From assembly GCA_027010905.1 (NCBI GenBank), contig JALVBA010000143.1:1-9664 (forward strand): 9,664 nt of DNA, given 5' to 3'. A model generated the notes under the pieces. The model was not told the DNA's origin, did not search any database, and worked only from the letters and a program-made list of their open reading frames with translations. This document shows, in pieces, positions 1-6,818 of the stretch; the first letter of the stretch is position 1, and every line of letters begins with the position of its first letter. Source of the stretch: Marinilabiliaceae bacterium. GTDB lineage: Bacteria > Bacteroidota > Bacteroidia > Bacteroidales > Marinilabiliaceae. Both the position numbers and the translations under genes were made by a program.

Positions 1-86
1 ATCTCTTTCGAAAAGTCATCCTGTCTCTTTAAAAGAGCTTCCAGTCTATCGAGAAGTTTCTCTGTTTTGTCCCTATTATTTTTCAT
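1..86 (-). CDS. 5' end of an unidentified minus-strand gene (partial)
   Basis: An open frame starts at an ATG on the minus strand and reads out of the window, giving 28 full codons: MKNNRDKTEKLLDRLEAL followed by LKRQDDFSKE. The peptide is highly charged with leucines spaced as in an amphipathic helix or coiled coil. AAAGAG lies directly before the ATG. I do not recognise a family, and the piece is too short for a function. The same frame stays open upstream to about position 157 without another ATG, so the true start could differ or the gene could be a remnant of something longer (see the next entry). The call rests on residue composition only. Confidence 0.35.
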   Translation of the reverse strand, partial: MKNNRDKTEKLLDRLEALLKRQDDFSKE

Positions 87-338
87 CTCTTTTTTAATTA
101 TATCGAATGAAGATATGGATTTCTTTATGATTTGTAAAGAGGAATTGAAGAATACTCTTCAAACTTTAACAAAAATAGTGACCAATCCTCTATTCTCCAT
201 ACCTGTTAATTAAAAAAAATAAATATCCGATTCTGAATATCCTTAATATGAACAATACCTTCATCCATAATACCGTGTATAGTATCATAAATTACGATTT
301 TATTGTATGCTTTTCAAGTAATACCTACATAATCAAAA

Positions 339-373
339 CCTTTGTGTTTCTTCGTGCCTTGATGTCTTTGTGA
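339..373. repeat. CTTTGTG-type degenerate short repeat, copy 1
   Basis: Several degenerate units of the form (c)cTTtGTG follow one another: cctttgtg, tttcttcgtg, ccttgatg, tctttgtg. A similar run occurs at 8379-8406 in the same orientation. Runs of this kind are common in intergenic DNA of Bacteroidota genomes. Their role is not established as far as I know. Confidence 0.45.
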
Positions 374-407
374 CAAGACATACCGTCAATAACAAAAAAC
401 AATCAAC

Positions 408-438
408 TTTCTTTTACGAAAAACAATTTGTATATTTG
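408..438 (+). promoter_or_regulatory. Predicted promoter of the mazEF-type operon
   Basis: A -7 element TATATTTG (431-438) matches the Bacteroidota consensus TAnnTTTG exactly. Exactly 19 bases upstream is TTTC (408-411), three of four matches to the -33 TTTG. Transcription would start near 443-446, giving a leader of about 25 bases before the antitoxin ATG at 469. No Shine-Dalgarno sequence is visible in that leader. Confidence 0.55.
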
Positions 439-463
439 TGAATCATAAATATATTATACAAAT
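426..463. promoter_or_regulatory. Inverted repeat over the mazEF promoter, candidate autoregulatory operator
   Basis: A perfect 9-base inverted repeat, ATTTGTATA (426-434) and TATACAAAT (455-463), has a 20-base spacer. A second, nested pair, TATATTT (431-437) and AAATATA (447-453), lies within it. The left arms overlap the -7 element and the right arms lie between the predicted start of transcription and the antitoxin ATG. Antitoxins of this class usually bind such palindromes and repress their own operon, often together with the toxin. That this is the operator is inferred from position and symmetry. The AT-richness lowers the weight of the match. Confidence 0.45.
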
Positions 464-468
464 ACATT

Positions 469-702
469 ATGACTACAATTACAACTACACTGCCTGATGA
501 TATATTGGATATGTTAAGGAGACAGGCTGAAAAGCTTTCTGTTCCAAAAAACAGAATCATAGAAAAAGCGTTACGTATTTACATTGACCAACTCAACAGA
601 GCCGAATATGTAAAATCATACAAAGAAGCAGCAAAAGATGCTGACATTATGAGCCTTGCAGAAGAGGGGATGGAAGATTACCTAAAACAGATGGAAGAAT
701 GA
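469..702 (+). CDS. Ribbon-helix-helix antitoxin of a MazEF/PemIK-type pair
   Basis: This 77-residue protein has the ribbon-helix-helix layout. A short N-terminal strand (TTITTTLPDDI, residues 2-12) is followed by helix 1 (LDMLRRQAEKLSV, about 13-25) and helix 2 (KNRIIEKALRIYIDQ, about 27-41). The acidic C-terminal half (YKEAAKDADIMSLAEEGMEDYLKQMEE) would be the flexible part that wraps around the toxin and blocks its active site. The dimer should bind operator DNA through the N-terminal strand. The stop codon overlaps the toxin start in ATGA (699-702), which implies coupled translation. The pair is in the usual order, antitoxin first. The family call is firm from the fold and partner. I give no mazE symbol because RHH antitoxins pair with MazF toxins in several subfamilies. 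Confidence 0.85.
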   Translation: MTTITTTLPDDILDMLRRQAEKLSVPKNRIIEKALRIYIDQLNRAEYVKSYKEAAKDADIMSLAEEGMEDYLKQMEE

Positions 703-1031
703 AACAGGGGGAGATATGGTATGTAAACCTCGACCCTGTAAAGGGAAGTGAGCAAGCTGGCATGAGACCGGTCGTAATCATTAGCGGAAATCTACTGAAT
801 CAACATCTGAAGATAGTTATCGCATGCCCTTTAACAACAAGTATCAAAAACTACAAAGGCAACATAATCCTTGAGCCTGATTCCGAAAATGGATTAAAAG
901 CAAAATCGGAAATACTTCTTTTTCACATTCGATCAATTTCAAAAGAACGATTTATCAAAAAAGTAGGGAAAATCCGGAAAGACAAAATAGATGAATTAAT
1001 ACTAAACCTTAACGATATACTCAGATATTAA
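699..1031 (+). CDS. MazF/PemK-family toxin, sequence-specific endoribonuclease
   Basis: This 110-residue protein covers the usual full length of the PemK/MazF family. The hallmark N-terminus GEIWYVNLDPVKGSEQ (residues 4-19) leads into GMRPVVIIS (21-29), whose Arg23 corresponds to the catalytic arginine of the family. CPLTTS (43-48) supplies Thr46/Thr47, the expected catalytic threonine position. The stretch SEILLFHIRSISKERFIKKVGKI (70-92) matches the conserved second half. Such toxins cleave single-stranded RNA at short motifs in the cytoplasm and arrest growth when the antitoxin is degraded. All key residues are present, so the toxin looks active. Its start overlaps the antitoxin stop by four bases, with GGAAG just upstream as a possible ribosome-binding site. 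The cleavage motif cannot be read from sequence. Confidence 0.93.
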   Translation: MKQGEIWYVNLDPVKGSEQAGMRPVVIISGNLLNQHLKIVIACPLTTSIKNYKGNIILEPDSENGLKAKSEILLFHIRSISKERFIKKVGKIRKDKIDELILNLNDILRY

Positions 1032-1042
1032 ACACAGATAAG

Positions 1043-1597
1043 ATGCAGAAGACCGACCTATCAAAATACAACAACAGCTGGTTCGACGAAGGAGCCGGAG
1101 CAATAAAGCGAACATTATGGTATTTTACCAATGTACTATTTTTTATAAATACTCTTAACCCCATATCATCAATTAAGGTGTTGCTACTACGTATGTTTGG
1201 AGCACAAATTGGCAAAGGGGTTGTAATTAAACCCGGTGTTAACATCAAGTACCCCTGGAAACTTACAATTGGCGATTACACATGGATTGGCGAGAGAGTA
1301 TGGATTGACAGTCTCGATAGTATTGTTATCGGTTCTAACTGTTGCCTCTCGCAAGGGGCACTTCTGCTAAACGGAAACCACAACTACAAAAAAGTCACTT
1401 TCGACCTGATGATATCTCCTATCACTCTTGAAGATGGAGTTTGGATTGGTGCCTATGGCGTTGTGGCAGGAGGCGTTACATGCCATTCTCATTCAGTGCT
1501 TGCCGTGCAGAGTGTTGCCTCGTCAGATATGGATGCATACAGCATCTATCGCGGAAACCCGGCTGTAAAAGTAAAAGAGAGAGTTATTGAACAGTAA
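1043..1597 (+). CDS. WcaF-like hexapeptide-repeat O-acyltransferase
   Basis: This 184-residue protein is of the WcaF/colanic-acid-type acetyltransferase group, which transfers an acetyl (or other acyl) group from CoA to a sugar of an exopolysaccharide or capsule. The N-terminus MQKTDLSKYNNSWFDEGA is typical of the group and fixes the start. A hydrophobic helix (about 24-37) follows. A left-handed beta-helix then shows imperfect [LIV]-G-x4 turns (IGKGVVIKPGVNI, IGDYTWIGERVWI, IGSNC, VWIGAYGVVAGGV, roughly 56-146). The conserved GNHNY (111-115) supplies the likely catalytic His113, and the end reads YRGNPAVKVKER. The gene starts 11 bases after the toxin stop with no separate promoter visible, so it may be transcribed with mazEF. 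No other polysaccharide genes are seen here, so the substrate is unknown. Confidence 0.88.
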   Translation: MQKTDLSKYNNSWFDEGAGAIKRTLWYFTNVLFFINTLNPISSIKVLLLRMFGAQIGKGVVIKPGVNIKYPWKLTIGDYTWIGERVWIDSLDSIVIGSNCCLSQGALLLNGNHNYKKVTFDLMISPITLEDGVWIGAYGVVAGGVTCHSHSVLAVQSVASSDMDAYSIYRGNPAVKVKERVIEQ

Positions 1598-1618
1598 TGA
1601 ATAAAAAAGGTATTACTG
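1592..1618. terminator. Hairpin at a convergent gene junction, possible weak terminator
   Basis: CAGTAAT (1592-1598) and ATTACTG (1612-1618) form a perfect 7-base stem with a 13-base A-rich loop. The left arm contains the stop codon of the acyltransferase gene. The hairpin lies between that plus-strand gene and the end of the minus-strand barrel gene, a natural place for a bidirectional terminator. It is AT-rich and lacks a clear U-tract on either side, so a classical intrinsic terminator is not shown. Confidence 0.3.
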
Positions 1619-1634
1619 CAAACCTAGTTGAAAT

Positions 1635-2876
1635 TTAGAAATTATACTTAATTTTTGTATAAATCATTGAGTTGTCATTGTAGCGACCAAAAATTCCGCG
1701 GTTGTCACCAACAAAGATATTCGAACCAAGCAGTATTGAAAAGCTATCGCTGAAGTCATATGTCACCTTTGGTCTGATTAGTGCATCTCCATAATTGAGT
1801 CCTACATACGAAAATAGTTCCAGATGCAGTGTTTCGCGCATAGCGTCATATCGTGCAAGAAAAGTCATTGTGTTTTGCAGTTCATCCTCATCAATTAAAT
1901 CCTCATAATTCATAATATACTTTTGAATAAACTGAGTGCTTAGTTTTAGGTTTCCTACTCCATAATCTAAGCCTACAACGTAATGCAGATAGTTTTTTTG
2001 AGTTAATGCTCCTTCGACCAATGGGTCAGCAGACTGGAAATATTTGCCATTGTAGTAAGCAGCCTCACCTCTTAAAACAAAACTTTTAATTGTTGAGGTA
2101 AAAGAGCATCCGGCAACATAGAGGCGATGGTGCTCAGGAGTAATTAACAATCCGGTAAGAGTTGGGTTGCCGAACGAATTGAGGCCATACTCTTTGTCCA
2201 CATGCATACTTGCTGTTTGATCCCATACATAGGCTCCCATAACATCAAAATCAATGGCCGATGATGAGAGTGAATATTTCAGATATATCTCACTGTTCTC
2301 AAAATTTGCGTCAATCTTATCTTTCGAATAGTCAAATGTTGCCGGTGCCGGCATTTCAGGAGGTTTAAACCAAATTGATCCTGACGAAGGTAGTTGATTG
2401 CCTGCGTAGGTTGGTTTCCAGATAGCTTCAATGGTACTGCTGCCAAAATAGTAGTCGAATTTTGCTGCATAAACCCCAACTCTTATTTCGTCAAAGTCAG
2501 GCAATAAAAACTCCGAAAGGTTAAGTGGTGATACAATATCGGTTATAAACACTCCATCGGCTTTACCCCACACCACCTGCTGCTTACCAATACGAAGGTC
2601 AATGCTGTTGAAGTAAAAATCAAGGTAAATTTCACGCATCTGAAAGTCTATACTGTCATTTCCGTAGAGGTAAATCATAGGGTTTGCTTTTAATGCGACC
2701 TTATCGCCAATAGTTTCAAAATTGAGGTTTAAGGTGTTTTGAAGCATATTAAAATCTCCATTGTCGTAAAGTACACTTGTGTAGTTTCTCACAAAACCAT
2801 TAATGTCAACTTGCTGAGCTTTCATGTATAGTCCTGATGAAACCAGAAGTGCTAATATTAATCCTTTTGTTCTCAT
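1635..2876 (-). CDS. DUF1302-like outer-membrane beta-barrel protein
   Basis: This is a complete 413-residue protein. A signal peptide (about 1-20, MRTKGLILALLVSSGLYMKA, cut before QQVD) is followed by alternating amphipathic strands to the end, and the last residue is Phe, as in proteins inserted by the BAM complex. The segment IGKQQVVWGKADGVF (96-110), then SPLN (116-119), resembles the RxGRQ-V-x-WGE...NP signature of the DUF1302 family of proteobacterial outer-membrane proteins. In Pseudomonas and relatives DUF1302 genes often sit beside a DUF1329 gene and an RND-type exporter. Here the neighbours are a LolA-like protein and an RND/MMPL exporter, an equivalent set. It is the last gene of the operon, 17 bases after the OMPLA-like gene. 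A channel or receptor role for a hydrophobic substrate is inferred from context. Another family of Bacteroidota porin-like barrels remains possible. Confidence 0.7.
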   Translation of the reverse strand: MRTKGLILALLVSSGLYMKAQQVDINGFVRNYTSVLYDNGDFNMLQNTLNLNFETIGDKVALKANPMIYLYGNDSIDFQMREIYLDFYFNSIDLRIGKQQVVWGKADGVFITDIVSPLNLSEFLLPDFDEIRVGVYAAKFDYYFGSSTIEAIWKPTYAGNQLPSSGSIWFKPPEMPAPATFDYSKDKIDANFENSEIYLKYSLSSSAIDFDVMGAYVWDQTASMHVDKEYGLNSFGNPTLTGLLITPEHHRLYVAGCSFTSTIKSFVLRGEAAYYNGKYFQSADPLVEGALTQKNYLHYVVGLDYGVGNLKLSTQFIQKYIMNYEDLIDEDELQNTMTFLARYDAMRETLHLELFSYVGLNYGDALIRPKVTYDFSDSFSILLGSNIFVGDNRGIFGRYNDNSMIYTKIKYNF

Positions 2877-2893
2877 ATCAGTATTGTTTTTAT

Positions 2894-3802
2894 TTAAAAT
2901 CGTAATTTCTCTGTCATTATTCCAAATCGTAAAACGGTAACCTGATGGTCGAAATAAATGTTGTAGTAATCCATTCCATGATAAAACTGAGCGAAAAAAC
3001 CTATCTCTTCAAGGAATTTTGGATGATAGTAGAATGTGAAACTCAGATTTAACCTGTTGATGTTAAATGTGCTCCAGTCATTTAATTCCCCAAATATCCA
3101 TGAGGTTTTACCCTTTATTGATATCGATGCTCTTTTTTTCTTTTCGGTAGATTCTTCCGGTAGCCTGAAAATAGAAAATGATGTGTTCCATCTGTAAAAA
3201 CCATAGATTCCGTCAAGTTCATTGTTTGATAAACCTTTAGTATGTATCTCAAGTGATGTGCCAAAGAACTGAGCTGCCCTAAGTCTGTTGTTATAATTTG
3301 TTTTGATTACACCCATCTCAAAAAAGTTTGTGGCAAAACTTCCATTGTGGATATTAATATCTCCATTGTCAAGATAAAATTCACCATCCTGTCCGTTTGA
3401 GTGATGAGCAAATTTCCCTGTAATGCTCAGGCTGTTTGCCTCCGTTTTTGATAGGAGTTTGTAGTAGACAGTGACCTGCGGGATAAAACTGGGTGTTCGT
3501 ATTGGGAATGATGGCTCCTGATACATCCTGAAGATAATCTGCGGAGTTAATACCCCCATTAGTCTGGAATCTTTGTTTTGTCGGATATGAAAACTGGGAT
3601 TCAAATTTGCTTCAAACCACAAAGGTTCCAGATTACCAATATCGGTAGGGAAAGTAATATAGCTGTTTCCCTCATTAACCGATGAAATTGTAGATACTGT
3701 TATCTCAGGAATTGCCCCATCAAACTGTTCCTGTGCAATGGTATTACTCCTTGTAGAGATAGAAGCCAGAGACAGAAACAGTATGAAGCAATATTTGTAC
3801 AT
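2894..3802 (-). CDS. OMPLA/PldA-like outer-membrane phospholipase A barrel
   Basis: This 302-residue protein has an N-terminal signal peptide (about 1-24, ending TIAQ) and a beta-barrel pattern ending in Phe. FAHHSNG (131-137) fits the outer-membrane phospholipase A motif HxSNG, with His133 and Ser135 at the positions of the E. coli catalytic pair His142/Ser144. The C-terminal YHGMDYYNIYFDHQVTVLRFG (about 274-294) resembles the last strands of OMPLA (G-x-x-x-DYN...Q). The third catalytic residue, Asn156 in E. coli, lies 12 residues after the serine. Here that position is Gly147, with Asn146, Asn150 and Asn153 nearby, so activity is uncertain. OMPLA degrades misplaced phospholipids in the outer leaflet. 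Its place in an operon with an exporter and a LolA-like protein suggests a role in lipid handling. The gene lies 82 bases after the LolA-like gene. Confidence 0.72.
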   Translation of the reverse strand: MYKYCFILFLSLASISTRSNTIAQEQFDGAIPEITVSTISSVNEGNSYITFPTDIGNLEPLWFEANLNPSFHIRQNKDSRLMGVLTPQIIFRMYQEPSFPIRTPSFIPQVTVYYKLLSKTEANSLSITGKFAHHSNGQDGEFYLDNGDINIHNGSFATNFFEMGVIKTNYNNRLRAAQFFGTSLEIHTKGLSNNELDGIYGFYRWNTSFSIFRLPEESTEKKKRASISIKGKTSWIFGELNDWSTFNINRLNLSFTFYYHPKFLEEIGFFAQFYHGMDYYNIYFDHQVTVLRFGIMTEKLRF

Positions 3803-3846
3803 TATTATTGATTATGTGTGTTACCTTTTAATTGATACTTACTGAA

Positions 3847-3884
3847 AATCAGGTTTCCCTTTAATGGTTTAGTAAATCCTGATT
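3847..3884 (-). other. Hairpin between the LolA-like and OMPLA-like genes
   Basis: AATCAGG (3847-3853) and CCTGATT (3878-3884) are perfect inverted repeats. The stem extends by TTT/AAA (3854-3856 with 3874-3876) past one bulged base, and the loop is about 17 bases. On the minus strand the hairpin begins right after the stop codon of the LolA-like gene. It could be an attenuator, a processing site, or a structure protecting the upstream transcript and setting the ratio of periplasmic to outer-membrane parts. The run of Ts after the stem is short, so full termination is unlikely. Confidence 0.4.
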
Positions 3885-4658
3885 CTACATTCCTCTCATC
3901 ATCATTCTCTCACTGAACTTAGATGCCGGAACGCCGGTGTTGATTTTAATATTATCCAACTCAATAGCTGTTTTGTGATTCTTCTGTACATTCTCCATCT
4001 CTGAGTGTGTAATAGTCCAAAACCCCGAAATCTCTTTAACCTCTTTTATTGTCAATATTTTTAATAGCTCCTCATCTTCATCGTAAAACTCCTTTTTTAC
4101 ACCAACAAAATTGGCTTTGTTAATCCAGGTGATAGTTTTAGAGTAGATATAATCTTCATCTATCGAAACACTCTCAACCACGTAACACTCTTGTCCATTA
4201 GTAGACTCCTCTCTGAGTAGTTTATGAGTGTCGGCATCAAGCTTTCTGTCGCCCAAATCATCATAAGTAAAGTCTGACCCCATAAAGTAGTCACTCTTAC
4301 TATCGCTTGAGATACGCTTTACCTTTTTGAGGGCGGGCAGATAGATCCACTGATCATCCGATTTATCACTGTCGTAAGTCCAGTTCATAAACGATGTGTT
4401 TTTCACATCAGCAGGAGAGAGAAAGAACATGATGCTTTTTTCAATTTTTCCCAAGTCTTTTGTGTATTGTTGAATCTTTCTAACTCGCGATTGCCCGCTT
4501 TTATTAATAAGTGTCATTGTAAGTGTTGATGTAATATCATCACCGGTTGGGAGGTTGTATGCCTTATCAACAATTTCGCGCCCGGTAAGTTCCTGTGCAT
4601 TCACACCCATGCTTAAAGCAAGTATCGATACTATTAAACTAAATTTTAAAGTTTTCAT
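3885..4658 (-). CDS. LolA-like periplasmic protein (outer membrane lipoprotein-sorting protein family)
   Basis: This 257-residue protein has a signal peptide (1-22, MKTLKFSLIVSILALSMGVNAQ) with no lipobox cysteine, so it should be soluble in the periplasm. It carries the clear signature of the LolA-like 'outer membrane lipoprotein-sorting protein' family: FLSPADVKNTSFMNWTY (79-95), DDQWIYLPALKKVKRIS (101-117) and FMGSDFTYDDL (125-135). The fold is a half-open beta-barrel that holds acyl chains. Members are regularly encoded beside RND/MMPL exporters and are thought to carry the hydrophobic cargo of that pump, rather than lipoproteins as LolA itself does. It follows the exporter gene by 21 bases and precedes two outer-membrane barrel genes, so it is the likely shuttle between membranes. 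The cargo is unknown. Confidence 0.87.
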   Translation of the reverse strand: MKTLKFSLIVSILALSMGVNAQELTGREIVDKAYNLPTGDDITSTLTMTLINKSGQSRVRKIQQYTKDLGKIEKSIMFFLSPADVKNTSFMNWTYDSDKSDDQWIYLPALKKVKRISSDSKSDYFMGSDFTYDDLGDRKLDADTHKLLREESTNGQECYVVESVSIDEDYIYSKTITWINKANFVGVKKEFYDEDEELLKILTIKEVKEISGFWTITHSEMENVQKNHKTAIELDNIKINTGVPASKFSERMMMRGM

Positions 4659-4659
4659 G

Positions 4660-4681
4660 ATGGTTATTTTTAATGGTTATT
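4660..4681. repeat. Short direct repeat at the exporter / LolA-like gene junction
   Basis: ATGGTTATT occurs at 4660-4668 and again at 4673-4681, a 13-base period, spanning the end of the exporter gene and the leader of the next gene. It looks like a small slippage duplication. No Shine-Dalgarno sequence is visible in the leader. Confidence 0.35.
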
Positions 4682-6818
4682 ATTTTTCTATATTCTTCTT
4701 CTTAAAGTATACTTTACTCATATATAGTAGTACAAGCATTATGGTTAATGTGCCAACAAAACTTGTGAACATATTTAGTGAAACTAAAGCTCCAAGTTCA
4801 CGGTTTGGTGGAAATACCGAGAATAGCAGTACCAAAAATCCCGCAATAACAACAATAGCGTTGTAAATAATTGCTCTTCCCGAGTGCGCCATAGTTTTTT
4901 GTGCTGCCACCATTCGGTTATCGGTAGTTGTGGCATTATGCCGATATTGCTCCAGAAAGTGCACCGCATAATCAATCCCAATACCTATTGCAATACTCGA
5001 CAGTAGAGCTGTTGTTGTGTTAAGGGGGATATCTAAAAATCCCATTACTCCGAAACTTATGAGAGCAGTAATAATTATCGGTACAGAGCCTATTAATCCA
5101 ATCATAGTGTTTTTGAACATTAGCGAAAGAAGCACTACGATTATTATCAGCGACAGAATCAGGCTCATAATCTGACCTTCGAGAATGAGGTCTGTAAAAA
5201 CTAATCCTTTGTATCCACTACCGGCATAATTCATGGTGATTCCCAATTTATGAAAATCATCTTTGTAAGTTTTTATGATGGCTAATGATGCATCCATTGC
5301 CTTTGAGTTATCACTCTTAAGCTGAAATGTAATATTAGCCTTTTCATAATCGTAATCCACTACCTTATTCAGATTCTCGGGGTCACCCGACATTTCGTAC
5401 AGCAGCAGATACTGAGCAATCATATCCTTACTGTCGGGTATTGTGTTGAACTCCTCCTCGTCGGCGTTCATAACCTTGTTCATGCGGTTTATGTAGTCGG
5501 CCAATGAGAATGTGTTGCCAACGATTTGAAGTTGACCGTCAACATCCTTTTGCATCTTGTCTACCAGTTTCAATACAGCAGGCTCTTTAAAGACATCCTT
5601 TTTGCCATTAGCATCAAGAATCAGATTTAGAGTACTTGTACCTCCAAAATGTTCATTAATAAATTTATCGGTTAACACAATCTCACTGTTCTTTTCAAAC
5701 TTCTCAAGAAAACTGGAGTTAATCCATATCTTCTGCATCCCAATGATAGAGAGTATAACAATTACTGCTGTTCCTACAATTGACACATATTTATGTTCAA
5801 TTATCCAGACTGCAAAAGAGTTAGCAAGCTTAGAGTGAGAGTGCCCCCCCTTATCTTCATCTTTATCTATCGGTTTGGCTTTAGGCAGACCGAAAATCAT
5901 TATTCCGGCAGGTAAGAATACCAACGAAAAGACCATTGCCATCATCACACCAAAAGCAGTGAAGATACCAAAGTATTTAACCGGATAAACCTGTGATGTG
6001 AGAAGTGAAATAAAACCAACAGCTGTTGTAACCGATGTCATCACAACCGGTTTCCACAGATGTTTAATCATATCTATCGTTGCCTCTTTTTTAGTAGCAT
6101 TGGGGTAGTGATTGATGAATACCTGCAGATGACTGTAGAGATGTATTCCATCAGCCACACCAATGGCAATCAGCATTACCGGAATCATTGTGGATACTGC
6201 ATATATAGGTATGCCTACTGTAGCCATTAACCCGAATGCCCAAATGGTGGAGAGGAATACTACACCAAGAGTTATCAGTGTACCTTTAAAGCTTCGAAGG
6301 GTTATAAACAGTACCAGAAAAATAACAAGAATCACTATCGGTACCATCTTCTTCATGTCGGCAGGTCCCAGCAATGCCATTGTTCCTTCAACAATAGGCC
6401 GGCCGGCAACATACACTTTTATATCGTCTGTTTGTGATGCTTTAGCCGTTTCAAGAATCTCGTTGTAAAATTTTTGTGTAAATACATCGTCACCAATCTC
6501 GGCAATTATAACGGTAACTGTTTCGTCGGTTGAAACCAGCCGGCCAAAAACCATCTCGTTATTAACCACATTCTCTCTAAGCTGCTTAAGTTTCTCTTCC
6601 GATTTGGGTACTCGTTTGTAAAAGCTCTTTACATCCATCCCATCTTCAGTGCCAATAATATTATCTGCTGTGTAGAGCGATGTTACATCATCCTTGTCTA
6701 TCTCTTCAAATTTCTTAAAACGTTTGGTAAGTTGCTTAAGGGTATCAAGCGTTTCGGTATTAAATACACCATTCTTATTCTCCAGAGCAATGATAATTCC
6801 ATCCTTAATGCTAACCAA
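4680..6818 (-). CDS. RND/MMPL-family exporter, main part (cut from its N-terminus by a frameshift)
   Basis: This 712-codon frame encodes nearly all of an inner-membrane RND exporter of the MMPL/HAE3-like type. The layout is: periplasmic loop 1 (about 1-155); five membrane segments (about 156-174, 179-201, 207-229, 257-276, 284-310) including GVADG (220-224); TM7 (344-361); loop 2 (362-545); and five more segments (548-568, 572-594, 601-623, 648-669, 680-702) including GIGIDYAVHF (612-621). The two internally repeated halves and the charged Asp in each GxxxD-type helix (Asp223, Asp616) are typical of proton-driven RND pumps. The only possible start here is a TTG, and the frame lacks the essential first membrane helix, which is encoded in another frame at 6815-6994. 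I therefore take this as part of one broken gene, not an independent start. It is first in the operon with the LolA-like and two outer-membrane barrel genes. Substrate unknown, probably lipidic or hydrophobic. Confidence 0.85.
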   Translation of the reverse strand: MVSIKDGIIIALENKNGVFNTETLDTLKQLTKRFKKFEEIDKDDVTSLYTADNIIGTEDGMDVKSFYKRVPKSEEKLKQLRENVVNNEMVFGRLVSTDETVTVIIAEIGDDVFTQKFYNEILETAKASQTDDIKVYVAGRPIVEGTMALLGPADMKKMVPIVILVIFLVLFITLRSFKGTLITLGVVFLSTIWAFGLMATVGIPIYAVSTMIPVMLIAIGVADGIHLYSHLQVFINHYPNATKKEATIDMIKHLWKPVVMTSVTTAVGFISLLTSQVYPVKYFGIFTAFGVMMAMVFSLVFLPAGIMIFGLPKAKPIDKDEDKGGHSHSKLANSFAVWIIEHKYVSIVGTAVIVILSIIGMQKIWINSSFLEKFEKNSEIVLTDKFINEHFGGTSTLNLILDANGKKDVFKEPAVLKLVDKMQKDVDGQLQIVGNTFSLADYINRMNKVMNADEEEFNTIPDSKDMIAQYLLLYEMSGDPENLNKVVDYDYEKANITFQLKSDNSKAMDASLAIIKTYKDDFHKLGITMNYAGSGYKGLVFTDLILEGQIMSLILSLIIIVVLLSLMFKNTMIGLIGSVPIIITALISFGVMGFLDIPLNTTTALLSSIAIGIGIDYAVHFLEQYRHNATTTDNRMVAAQKTMAHSGRAIIYNAIVVIAGFLVLLFSVFPPNRELGALVSLNMFTSFVGTLTIMLVLLYMSKVYFKKKNIEK

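Larger units (their letters stand above)
87..468. other. Gene-poor stretch with possible decayed minus-strand coding sequence
   Basis: No intact gene is visible over these ~380 bases. On the minus strand one frame reads KAYNKIVIYDTIHGIMDEG onward from about 316, hits a TAA near 210, then continues as QVWRIEDWSLFLLKFEEYS to a stop near 130. This looks more protein-like than random AT-rich sequence and may be the remnant of a small gene, but I recognise no family. A perfect 7-base stem (TTGAAGA 145-151, TCTTCAA 156-162) with a 4-base loop lies upstream of the partial gene at 1-86. Just upstream of the hairpin, on the minus strand, is TATTTTTG (complement of 170-177), which fits the Bacteroidota -7 pattern TAnnTTTG but has no clear -33 partner. 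The right end holds the CTTTGTG-type repeat and the mazEF promoter, listed separately. Confidence 0.4.

Noticed and set aside
339..373. Reading the CTTTGTG-type run as a CRISPR or tandem array
   Set aside because: The units are short, degenerate and contiguous, with no constant-length spacers.
1021..1248. Minus-strand open frame of 75 codons over the acyltransferase
   Set aside because: It is antisense to a gene with clear family motifs, so it is a shadow frame.
4555..4866. Plus-strand open frame of 103 codons across the LolA-like / exporter junction
   Set aside because: It lies antisense to two well-supported genes, and its translation matches no recognisable family.
5557..6468. Two plus-strand open frames (93 and 101 codons) antisense to the exporter
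   Set aside because: Long shadow frames are expected opposite a membrane-protein gene. The product sequences look random.
6698..6818. Overlapping frames here read as two independent genes, a 98-residue protein and a 712-residue protein starting at TTG
   Set aside because: The 98-residue frame is the exporter N-terminus up to Trp60 and then nonsense, and the 712-residue frame begins mid-domain without TM1. Both are parts of one gene broken by a single base.
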